This document shows positions 1-9,844 of a stretch of 64,000 nucleotides of DNA, piece by piece. The notes beneath the pieces were generated by a model that was not told the origin of the DNA, made no database searches, and worked only from the letters and a program-made list of their open reading frames with translations. Each line of letters starts with the position of its first letter. Position 1 is the first letter of the stretch. The position numbers were made by a program, and so were the translations under genes. The stretch covers positions 70,736,513 to 70,800,512 of the forward strand of contig OY997593.1 of assembly GCA_963921825.1 (NCBI GenBank), written 5' to 3'. This DNA is from Erodium maritimum. Its lineage: Eukaryota > Streptophyta > Magnoliopsida > Geraniales > Geraniaceae.

Positions 1-1112
1 TTCATTATCTGAAAGTGATAGGGATTTGGTGGAGGAGGCCTATGGACCTGGGTCGGGACAAAAGACTAAAAAAGTAGGATGGAAGCAGGACTCTAAATCA
101 TGGGAGTATTGCAATGATGTCGGATTTTGATCTAAATTAAAAGGAACCGAGTTACAACAACACTTGGATACGCTAGATGCATAGCTCAATCCTTGGAGTA
201 GTGATGATGACAGATCCCTCTCGAGAGATGAGGAGGGTGGATCCATTCAGAAGGGAGCTGTCTCAAGGAACCCTCGCTAACTACGAGTGTCACTTTGTTT
301 CATGGTGCTGGCCATGGCTTAGATGATTATCAACGGCTAGTGGGAGGACTATCCTTTACTCTTCGCCTCCTCCGAAGCCAGGTGGTTTTTTACTCGGTTC
401 TGGTTGTTTGAATTTTGGTAGCCCCTTACTTGGGAGTCTCTTGGTGATGGCCGGAGGTGAGTCACCAGATTTGAACACCAGGGGTTGAGTAAGAGACAGG
501 GATCATGTCATGTGGTGTTGGCCAACCGATCTCGTGTCTTGGCACTTGTATGAGGTTGGAGTGTGCACTTGATCTGTTGTCGTGTGTGGTGGTTTCTGGA
601 TTCTGAAAGACTTTATCCTATGGTAGATGGTCTGCAACCTAGTATTCTATTGGGTAATTATCTAGGGCTTGATCCCGTTTTTGAGGGGTTTTAATTTTAG
701 TGTTTTAGGGTTTGATGTGGGGCTTGCTGGTCCTATTAAGGCCGGTTAGAATTTTTAATGCTTTGGTTCATACGCCTGATAGGTCTAGTTTCTTTGCTAG
801 TTTATTTGGCTTGGGTTTTTTGTTTTTTCGTAGTATTTTAAACTTATTGTTTTGATAGGTTCCTTCTTTCATTATCCATCTTGAGAAATAAAGAGTTATA
901 TAAAACATCGCCGATAAAAAAAACATGCATGTGCTCTTAGACGCAGTCTAGATATTGCATTTCCTAAACAAGATCATATCAAAGTTATTTAAAAATAAAA
1001 TTCTTTAAAAGTTATTGTGCTTATGTATATTTCACGTTTTTTTTTCAAAAGAGATTCTAAATATAATAAATAAAGGTTATTACCGTCCATAAAAGTGATG
1101 TATATATGTATC
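1..1112. other. Degenerate retroposon-derived DNA with no gene
   Basis: No reading frame of interest is present. The plus strand is TG-rich towards its end and runs into an A-rich tail near 915-925, the pattern of the 3' end of a LINE-type or other poly(A) retroposon. The rest up to 1112 is AT-rich and shows nothing. The stretch may lie inside an intron of the HKT copy whose last exons start at 2739, but this cannot be tested from the window. Confidence 0.35.
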
Positions 1113-1122
1113 ATTTGAGTTA

Positions 1123-2128
1123 GGGTTAATGTCATCCGACTATCCTAAAAATACTTGGTTTACCTGAGTACCCTAACCAAACTTTGTGACACATCATTAC
1201 CCTAACAAAACATTTTGTGTCAACTTAATACCCGCTGATAGTTTTCCATCCATTTTGGATGGAAAATGGTCATGTGCCTAACACAAGACCCCAATTTTTT
1301 TTTAAATACCCAAAGTACTCATTATTTCTTTAAACCCTAATTAATTGATAAAATGAAATCTGATTTTTAAAAATAAAAATTGATTTTTATAAAATAAAAT
1401 CTGATTTTTAAACATAAAAATTTATTTTTTAAAAAAGATATTGATTTTTTAAAATTAATTTTAATTTTTATAAATTTAAAACTAATTTTTATAAAATAAA
1501 TAAATTAAAATAATTTAAGAAATATGATTTTAAAAATAAAAATTGATTTTTTTTAGAAAAATAAAATAATTAAGAAATTTGATTTTTTATAAAATAAAAT
1601 CTGATTATTAAAAATAAAAATTGATTTTTAAAAATTAATTTTAATTTTTATAAATTTAAAAAGTAATTTTTATTAAATAATCGAATAAAAATAATTTTTG
1701 AAATCTGATTTATAAAAATAAAAATCGATAATGTTTTTAAAAAATAAAAATTAGTTTTAAAAAATATAAAAATTGATTCTTAAAATACTTAAGAAATCTG
1801 ATTTTTATAAAATAAAATTTGATCTTTAAAAATAAAAATTGATTTTTTAAAATTAATTTAAATTTTTATAAATTTGAAAACTATTTTTTTATATAAAATT
1901 AATAAATTAAATTAATTTTTGAAATTCAATGCTATGGGTTTGAAAATTTGACTGTTAGTGAGGGGTATTTTGGACTTTTCATGTGTTTGGATGGAAAATA
2001 GACAAAAACTAAGACGGATACTAAGTTGACACAAAATGTTTCGTTAGGGTACTGATGTGTCACAAAGTTTGGTTAGGGAACTCAGGTGAAAACCAAGTAT
2101 TTTTAGGGTAGTCGGATGACATTAACCA
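1123..2128. mobile_element. Mutator-type non-autonomous element (about 1 kb MITE)
   Basis: The ends are inverted copies of each other for roughly 150 bases: the left end starts GGGTTAATGTCATCCGAC and the right end reads the same in reverse with few changes. The element is flanked by TTTGAGTTA at 1114-1122 and 2129-2137, a 9 bp target duplication of the size made by Mutator-class transposases. The core (about 1320-1920) is almost pure A/T and built from loose repeats around AAATAAAATCTGATTTTTAA. No coding capacity. Confidence 0.85.
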
Positions 2129-2149
2129 TTTGAGTTAAGCTTTTTTTTT

Positions 2150-2690
2150 TTAGTGAAATGTACTTTTCATTAATCAAGGTGTTTCAATACAAAAGAGTGC
2201 ATCAGAAACTCTCTGACCACGAAGAATAAGGCAATAACACTTAAAAATATTCGCTATTCTTTTCACAATGGAACCGTCCTCGACGGTATTGGTATGTTGA
2301 TGCCCCTTGGGCAATGACAGCTGTAGGCAACGAGTCTGCACAGACGAACTCGGCGGTGGCGGCAGCTGTAGGGACGTCGACGGATTCAGGCGGCTTGAAG
2401 GTTGGTTGACGCCGAAACCTCGGATGCCCTGGTAAAGGAGCAACCCTAGATCTCGCACCGCCCGAAGCAGGAACCAGAGCAAGGTCCTGGTACGCCCGGG
2501 ACCTCGGCGATCTAGGGTTGAGAGGCAGCGAGACGATGCTTGAGGAGGAAGGAATCTAAAATGTGAACCTCTGAGAAACCCTTTCGATTAGACAGAGCCA
2601 TAACCATGAAAGGGGTCGAGACACTTGCGGCGGTGGAAGCCAGGGGGAAGGACGCTCCGACTGCAACAGAAACGACGACTATTATTAATT
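2150..2690 (-). mobile_element. Short LINE-family retroposon, minus strand
   Basis: The minus strand ends in a poly(A) run (seen as T's at 2141-2151). Its last 170 bases match the 3' end of the plus-strand element at 7560-9530, including the words CCGTCGAGGA and CTTCGTGGTCAGAGAGT. The 5' part is GC-rich with a CAACCCTAGATCGCCG stretch. It has no transposition genes, so it is a truncated or internally deleted copy. A 102-codon open frame at 2174-2482 is judged accidental. Confidence 0.6.
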
Positions 2691-2738
2691 TATATTACCT
2701 TTTTTTAATTTTGAAATAGTGTTGTTTTGTTTTTGCAG

Positions 2739-3956
2739 GTATCTCCCTCCTTATACTTGCTTTGTACCCACAAAAGGTGGAGAAAAATGGGAAAAGAGAT
2801 CAAAAAAGAATGTGGAGAATCTCATATTCTCACAACTCTCATACATAGCCATCTTCGTCATACTTGTTTGCATTACAGAGAGAGAAAAGACGACTCAAGA
2901 CCCTCTAAATTTCAGTGTTTTAAACATTGCGGTTGAAGTGATCAGGTACATAAGAGCTCAACATTCCATCCTTTATTAAATAAGAAGAAACCTAATTTGA
3001 AAATAATAAGAACCCTAAGCCAAGAAAAATCTTCATACTTGATTAGTTTGGTAACTAATTAATTAGAGCATATTTATAGAGGCATGTTTCAGTAAAAATT
3101 ATTTTTTCTGGTACGAGCTAAGAATTTGTCTAGGTCTTTAAATCAATAAATCCAACCCGCTCATGATTTTTAAGAGGGCTTTTGGTTATAAATATTTGTA
3201 AAATAAATTCATAATTATGTGTATTTATGTTTATGTTAGGGATAATTGTCAAAAACTACCCTAGAATTTCGTCCACAAACGAGTTGATGCACAAAGTTTC
3301 GTTCATGCTGTGTGGCTACCCTGAAATTTTGTCCATGCCTTTTTTAGTTTTGACGTAATAGGGATGTTCAGAATGATGGTCTGGGCAGTGCTTCCCGAAT
3401 TGAATAGAAGTGTGGGCAAAAGTTCAATGCACCCACAAAAGTGTGGACAAAACTTCAGTGCACCCACAAAACGTGGACAAGACTTTATGCATCAACTCGT
3501 TTGTGGACGAAACTTTAGAATAGTTTTTTACAGTTATCCCTTTATGTCATTTATAATTATTTCAAATCTGAGTCTTCTGTCCTACCAATTTAAACAATTG
3601 AAATGAATCCCTAGCCTTATATAAGTGATTGTTTTAAATTCACATAAAAACTTTCTTATCGATTTGACAATTGTTTACATTTTTAACCTACATATCTTTT
3701 TTTCTTCATGAAATATTACTTCAAGTTTGGAATAACATATTTCGAACGTAATTGCAGTGCATACAGAAACGTGGGGTTGACGATGGGGTATAGGTGTGCA
3801 AGACAATTGGAATCCGATGGAAAATGTGTGGACAAGATGGTTGGATTCGTAGGGAAATGGAGCTGGCAAGGGAAAGTGATTTTAATATTGGTCATGATTT
3901 TTGGTAGGTTGAAGAAATTTAACATGAATGGAGGTAGAGCATGGGTCCTCATGTAG
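2739..3956 (+). CDS. HKT-type sodium transporter, last two exons of an upstream paralogue (5' part not in window)
   Basis: Two exons match exons 3 and 4 of the complete HKT gene at 9845-14887. The first is 2739-2945 (acceptor TTTTTGCAG, donor AG/GTACAT, starts YLPPYTC). The second is 3758-3956 (acceptor AATTGCAG, ends AWVLM then TAG). Both are open, in the right phase (split Ser codon AG/T) and have intact splice sites, so the 3' half looks usable. Exons 1 and 2 are absent from 1-2738, which is filled by transposons; they lie upstream of the window or are lost. The exon 3 loop is eight codons shorter than in the downstream gene. In the fourth pore loop the usual SAYGNVGF reads SAYRNVGL, an Arg for a highly conserved Gly, although the Gly of the filter position itself (VGL) remains. 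It may be a functional gene, a divergent paralogue or a decaying fragment. Confidence 0.8.
3239..3540. mobile_element. 302 bp Mutator-type MITE in intron 3 of the upstream HKT copy
   Basis: Inverted ends of about 65 bases (left GGGATAATTGTCAAAAACTA, right mirrored) enclose a short spacer with repeated GTGTGGACAAAA-like words. The flanks are TTTATGTTA (3230-3238) and TTTATGTCA (3541-3549), a 9 bp target duplication with one mismatch. No coding capacity. The complete HKT gene downstream lacks it at the matching place, so it inserted after the duplication or was lost there. Confidence 0.8.
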
Positions 3957-4102
3957 CCAATAACACCAAAAACTTCCAAGCATAAGCATGAATGCATAAA
4001 ATCTGCCTTCGTTTAGTTTTTTTCTTGGGAAAATCGTAAAAATATGCTTTCGGGTTTGAAAATTCTGATGTTGCTTTAAGTGAATCTAACATTAGTGTAG
4101 AA

Positions 4103-4380
4103 GCATTCATTCCCGACTCAGTAATTGAGTCGGGAATGAGTGTAATTCAGACAGCTATATTCATTCTCGATCCAAATGTCAATCGGGTTTGATGAGTCGG
4201 GAATAAATAAAAAATAATTGGATTGGTACTGAATGTTCATTCCCGACTTAATGATTGGGTCAGTAATAAATGTTCATTCCCGACTCAATTTTTGAGTTGG
4301 GAATGAACATTCATTACCGACCCAATCATTGGGCCGGGAATGAACATTTATTACCGACCTAGTCATTGGGTTGGGTAAGA
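4103..4380. repeat. Cluster of tandem imperfect palindromes
   Basis: About five palindromic units follow each other. The best is CATTCCCGACTCA, a 4-5 base loop, then its complement. Others use variants such as TTCATTCCCGACTCAA...TTGAGTTGGGAATGAA and TTACCGACCCAATCATTGGG. Such TTCCCGAC/TTACCGAC repeats resemble subterminal repeats of CACTA-type transposons, but no CACTA terminus or transposase was found here, so the origin is an inference. Confidence 0.6.
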
Positions 4381-4385
4381 ATTTT

Positions 4386-6420
4386 TATTGAGTCGATTAA
4401 GTTTTGTGACAGATTTAAAAAAATTAGAAATGGTTTAAATATTTTTGGTGTCCTTATGTTTTGATTACGTGTCTTATGGTATCTTAAGGTTTTAAATGTT
4501 CAATGCGGTACTGTTATGTTTTCATCACGTATCTTTGTACACTATTCTTAATAATTCGTTAATAATTTTTTAAAGTGATTTTATTAAAGTTCTAGAAATT
4601 AGTTCTTAATTAATATTTTTTTATTAATAAACTTTATTAATTATAAATATATCTTAATTTACATTAATTGAATTATTTTACATTTTAACAAAATTGAAAT
4701 AAAAATAATTGGAAAAAATATAAAAACATCAAAATTTGTTCGTCTTCCTCGTGTGTGTCACTGGTCACCAAAATCGAGTCGGTGGCTTCTCCGAACACCA
4801 TCGTCGACCCATACTTTGTCTCCTCCGGCGCTACAACGTCATCGATTGCAGGCAACGACTCGATAGTTGGCTTTCTCCAATTCCATATCTACTTTCACCG
4901 GACGAGGAATCTGTCGGATGAGGCGAGGCGATGAAAAAGGAGAAACGTTGGTGAGGCGAGTAAGTTGTAGAAGATGGAAAGGCAAGACGTTGCTTCAATC
5001 AAACTCTGGCACGAGGAGAGCTTGGATCTATTTTTTCTTGGTTATGTACAAATAAAAAACTTGGTTCCGCTCTTGGTCGTGGAGAAGACCAAACATGACG
5101 GCAGAGGGAGCGACTCGCGTTTGAAGATGGGAGGACAGAGAATTTCCCCTATATACTCATAAGGTTCAAATGAATAAAGGTAAAAAACGAAATGAAATAT
5201 TCCGTAATTTTTTTAACACAATCGTGCATAAATGTAAGTGACAAAAACATATGAGTACCACATTAAACCTTTTTTTAAAAGATATGAGACAACAAGATAC
5301 ATGACCGACAAAAAACTCATTCTAATGTGCTCTGCTAGGGTTTAGAACCCCTAGCAAAGAAGACGGCTTCTCTTTGGGGACGACATCGCTCCTCCCGATC
5401 TCAGTTATGTACTGCTTCTCCTCGATATGGCGCCCATCCTCTTCATCCTCTCCTGCTCGTCCACTTCCCACGAGAGTCATCACTACCCAATCCACATCCT
5501 CCCCATCTTCCCCGATTTCCTCAATCTCATCCCCAACTCTCATAATCACGACCTCGTCGTCGCCGACATCACCTGTTCCTTTTCCTATTGTTTTTGGAGG
5601 GGTTCTCACCTGCTACAGCCTCTTCCCCAATTGATCTCGGCGGCAATTCTCTAAAGTCTTTGACGCCGTCCTTAAAACCGCATCCGCCGCCGCCTTTGAA
5701 GCCGCCTCTAAAGCCGCCTCTAAAGCCGTTGTCGCCTTCTCTGAAGCCGCCGCTGGCACGTCCCTCTCCCTGGCCTCCACCACTGCACCCTCCTCGACCC
5801 CTCTCTCGATTATGGATCTGGTTAATCGAATGAGTCTTTTTTATTTTATCTGATTTTATCTTTGTAATGAAAAAAGCTCTGCCTCTTCTTGAAATCAATG
5901 ATCGCAGGTTCGGTTTAATATAACGAATGGAACATGAAGGCTACACCTTGAGCAATAATAATTGGTTTTGTCATAGTTTAGTTTTTTATTTCAGGCTCTT
6001 CAAACACCGCATGTGTCGGTTCACTTGTCTCAGAGTTATGTGTAGAGGGACCTACTGGAGCTCGATACCATATAATGACTCTTTTCTATTTCGTAGTCAG
6101 GGACTTCCTCCTGATGCAATCTTTTGTAACTCATATTTAAAATTAATGAGATTGCAACTTTCATCCCCCAAAAAACAAGATATGTGACAAAAATATAAGA
6201 TACTAAAAGATAGATATCCCAAAAAAAAACATACACAAATAATATAACACCTCTTGAAAGTTTTCCTACTTTTTTAAACATTCCAATTTTTCCCTTGGAT
6301 TAAGAAAATATAAAATAATACGAAGAAATAGCTAAAGATATTTAATAATTGATATTTATATTAAATAAAATATAAGGATGAAAATTCATATGTACGTTAA
6401 TTTATTCATGAATCACATTA
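4386..6420. other. Non-genic stretch with two decayed GC-rich segments
   Basis: Segment 4690-5160 is GC-rich and lies between AT-rich arms at about 4440-4560 and 5215-5270 that look like weak inverted repeats (left ATGCGGTACTGTTATGTTTT, right mirrored ATGTGGTACTCATATG). Segment 5340-5900 is CT-rich, with a run of CCGCCTCTAAAG-like 12 bp repeats at 5690-5740 and AAGCTCTGCC near its end; it resembles the noncoding retroposons elsewhere in the window. Open frames there are low-complexity (Ser/Pro or Gly rich) and lack a recognisable domain. Nothing is seen at 5900-6420. Confidence 0.3.
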
Positions 6421-7120
6421 ATTGGTGGAGGAAGCCAGTTAGCTGGTCCTAACCATGAAGGGGTTGGGCCGCTTTTCCTCCCTAACAACCCATGTCCCTT
6501 AGGAAACTCATTTACCTTGACGAGGCTGTTTTCCAAACCTCTACTAATTCTTATGTGACTCTTTTGCAAATATCATACCCATCAAGCCCAGGGACCTCTT
6601 CCTCATCGAGGTATTCATCAGCTTCCTTCATTTTCTCGGCCTTCTTGGGAGCCAGTTGTTCCATATGATGTGTCAACTTTCCCAGTCCCCCTTAACTATG
6701 AGTTATGCAGGATGTTGGTTGTCATGCTTGACATTTCTTCATGAGTCAGCCCCCCTCCCTTGCCTTGGGTACCGATGAAAACAAGTTGAGATTTCTCCAA
6801 CGGTGCCCTGTCCGTGGTGAAGTGTTGTGTTCCCTTCGGCCACTAGAGAGAGGTCGTATATGGGTATTTCGGGTTTTTCAGTTATGCACTCATGAACTGC
6901 ATTGCATCGTCCAAGCGATCTTAGTTGCAACAAAAAAAATACAGTAATTCGTATTTTAGACTAACACGAACTGGATTGAGAAACTCTCTAAGGACCATCG
7001 ATCGCCTGAGGGATCTAGGAAAGTGCATCCAGAATTGAACCCATATTTTCCTCCCTAGCAAAAGCCTTATTTTTGACAACTGACCTTCATGCTGGACCTA
7101 AGCTCGGCAATTAATAAAAT
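6420..7120 (-). mobile_element. LINE fragment, minus strand, shared with 15.2-15.5 kb
   Basis: Bases 6800-7110 align by eye with 15200-15480: shared words are GGCCACTAGA..AGAGGTCGTATATGGGTAT and AACCCATATTTT/TCCTCC. The 15.2-16.2 kb copy carries an ORF1 (DUF4283-like) frame on the minus strand just beyond this stretch, so both are read as pieces of a plant LINE. No intact frame survives here. At 7120-7560 only a GC-rich patch (7150-7400) and AT-rich spacer are visible. Confidence 0.45.
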
Positions 7121-7559
7121 ACAACTCAAATGAAAAAAAAACATCAAACACACGGTGAGAACCTCGAGTCACGGCGGTGGTGAGTCACGTCGATGATGCA
7201 CCGATAAGGAACTCAGGCTGGGTCGCGGCGTGAGGCGACGGAAATACACCTGCGTGGCGTGGTCTCCCGGGCTCGATGACGGCGGTTCTTCCCCACCTCG
7301 GATGTTTCTTCCTATAAGAGAAGGCTTATAGATCAGCTGACTATATTTGTTGTTTGCACGGCGAGAACCTCGATTCAGCAACGGAGGTGGCGACAAGGTC
7401 TAAATGTGGGCGGTAAAATTGATGGATAAATGGGTAAGTTTAATTTTTATATTCGTTTTATGTTTGTGATGGTGTTAAGTTAAGTTGAAAAATGAAAAAC
7501 TTGAATGCCCTTTATTAATGTAAAATCACGAAAAACCACTTTTAGCTATTATTCACAAA

Positions 7560-9030
7560 AAAAGAAAATTCTCTATCGTTTTGAGAGCCTATCCTAGCCC
7601 TAACCTGTCTTCGTCGTTATGGAGCTTCCTTCTGCCGCCGCCGCTGTTGCGCCTCCTGGGGTTGTCGGCTTTTCCGTCCCTGTATTCGAGTGTCCCATCC
7701 CATTGATCTCCTCGCAGACCACACATGGTGCGGGTTCAAATACAGATGGAAGTGGATGACTATTCCACAACCATCGGTGCCTCTCCCTCCTCCTGTTCCC
7801 TTGGTGACTTCGTCGGTTCCTTTTCCGATCACCATGAATCCTCCTCCCTCTATGCCCGTGCTACCTGACCTTCCTACTCCGGGTGGTAAACAAACCCCAC
7901 CACCATCCTTTTCTCCCCTCCCATTCGCCTCGGGCTTGCCTCATCTGCTAGTGGCTTCACTGGGCTCTCTGGGACCGTCGGGGCCCTTTGACCCGCGAGG
8001 ATTACACCCTAATCCCCCTATTGCTGCTATATGTCCGCTGGGAGAGCCGGCGTTGGGAGCGGCGACGTTCAGTGTCTTCTGATCCAAGCTACAGGTCTTC
8101 CCCCCCGTGGACTGAACCCTAATTCGCATCCCAGGGTTCCCCACCACCACGACCTTCACCACGACCTGGATCTGGTGCCTGGGAGGCCTGACATTGGACC
8201 TATGGTCCTGACCTATACCCCAGGTCATGGGTTCCCTCCTCGCCTGAACTGGGATTCTTCGGACAAAGCCAGCCACGACCTTGCTCTGGCGTGTGGGCTC
8301 TCTGCTAGACAGTCTTGGGATCGGCCCACACCGTCCCAGTTGAGACCCCTGCCTTATCGTCCGCCGGTGGGAGTGGTGAGGGACGTGATGGAGTACTCGA
8401 CGTTTGTCGAGGTTGTGACGGTGAAGGCCCGGTATTGAGGATGGACTCGTGACGACTACGGGGTGCGTGGGCGCATGGTGGAGACCTTGTCGCAATGGAT
8501 CACCCGGCGTTGGATGTGGAGACGAATACGTGCATGGCTTCCCTCCGGTGGAACTAGATCAGGAGCTACTGCACGATTCGGCGGGTCAGTTCAACGTATT
8601 GACAGTTTCCTGAACCAGGCTACGAGGGGGACGGTTGTGATGCCTGCATGGGATACGGGCAGAAGGCTGGCTAGGTCAGGTCTCCCGACATATCGGAAGG
8701 GCCTACTACGGGTTGTCCTGGTGGGGGGACCTCGGCCCCGTAAACGACGACGTCTACCAGAGGCCCAAGATGGAGCATGCATGGATCGGGGTGGAGAACT
8801 GGCGGACACGACACTGCGAGCGATGACACTGGACCCGATACCTACTGCTAGATTATCTGATCTGGGGGGAGTCGGCACAACACTCGACCCGATACCTACT
8901 TTGGGTCCTCAAAGACCTGGTTGGGATACTAGCCCATTGCCCGAACGAGGCCACCCCTCCCGTGTTCTTTTGTACACGGGAACATCAGGGGGTCGGGGTT
9001 TGGTCAGCTTGCTGACTGGAATACTAACCT

Positions 9031-9061
<31 letters not shown>

Positions 9062-9530
9062 CATGGTGGGATTTGAGGTAGGGGATGCGCTCAACCAGCT
9101 GAGCGAGTTGTCACAGTCCTAGTTCGTGAGGAAACAGTGGTTGGGAACCTGAGGAGGGTGGCAGCTGGCGCTGAGTGGGACAACTCATCAATCGCGGGGA
9201 AGAAGCCCTGTCGGGTGGAATGAGGCATCGTCGGAGCATCGGGGACTAGCCCTGGGAGGGGTCCCCAGACGATGCTTTTCCTCCAACCATCACCATTACC
9301 GTCGAGGTCCATCTGGATCTCCGGTACCCCGTTCCACCAACCCATATTCTGTCATTGCCCATAGGGCATCAATTCAACACCGTCGAGGATGGTTCTGCTG
9401 TGAGAAGAATGGCGGACATTCTTAAATGTTCTTGCTCTGTTCTTCGTGGTCAGAGAGTCTCTTATGCACTTTATCGTCTTTAAACGATTTGATTAATGAA
9501 ATTCTACACCTTTTGCTCAAAAAAAATGAA
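7560..9530 (+). mobile_element. LINE-derived retroposon ending 0.3 kb upstream of the HKT gene
   Basis: It opens with a GC-rich leader (CCTAGCCCTAACCTGTCTTCG) and ends in a poly(A) tail at 9520-9530. The last 170 bases match the minus-strand retroposon at 2150-2690. Open frames inside (130, 135 and 219 codons) are Pro-rich, in different phases and without a known domain. They are best read as decayed ORF1 or noncoding sequence. A run of about 30 C's lies at 9030-9059. The element ends about 245 bases upstream of the HKT TATA box, so it could influence that promoter. Confidence 0.55.
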
Positions 9531-9775
9531 AAATTACTAAGAAAAAAAAATACAATTTGAACTTATTTATATTATATACTATCTGTTTTCGTAGCCATTG
9601 GATCATCTTGATCCAAATGCCCCTAATAAGTTAACACGTAGCAAAATAAAAAAGAGTAACACTTAATAGTTAATAGTGTGTTCCTTTAATTCTATTTCCT
9701 GATTATAGAATATACTAAATAGGTATCTATCGATTGTGTTTCCATATGTATACTTCTTTGTATCTTATATATTCC

Positions 9776-9783
9776 TATAAATA
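9776..9783 (+). promoter_or_regulatory. TATA box of the HKT gene
   Basis: TATAAATA lies 69 bases upstream of the HKT start codon in AT-rich DNA. Spacing predicts transcription start near 9805-9810 and a leader of about 35-40 bases. No upstream ATG is seen between it and the start codon. Confidence 0.6.
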
Positions 9784-9844
9784 ATACAGAAACTATTCAA
9801 AGGAAAATACCCTTCTTCACTTTGGTTTCCTTCACACACAACTC

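Noticed and set aside
5569..5898. Gly/Arg-rich 109-codon frame that could suggest a glycine-rich RNA-binding protein
   Set aside because: Arises from 12 bp CCGCCTCTAAAG repeats read backwards; no RRM or signal peptide, and the other strand is equally open.
9030..9059. Run of about 30 C's, and similar G/C runs at 38949 and 49718
   Set aside because: Simple homopolymer tracts inside transposons; quadruplex formation is possible but nothing suggests a function, and lengths may be sequencing-dependent.
7690..9122. Several 95-219 codon frames in the GC-rich element upstream of HKT
   Set aside because: They are in conflicting phases, Pro- or Gly-rich, without domains, and lie inside a retroposon defined by its 3' end.
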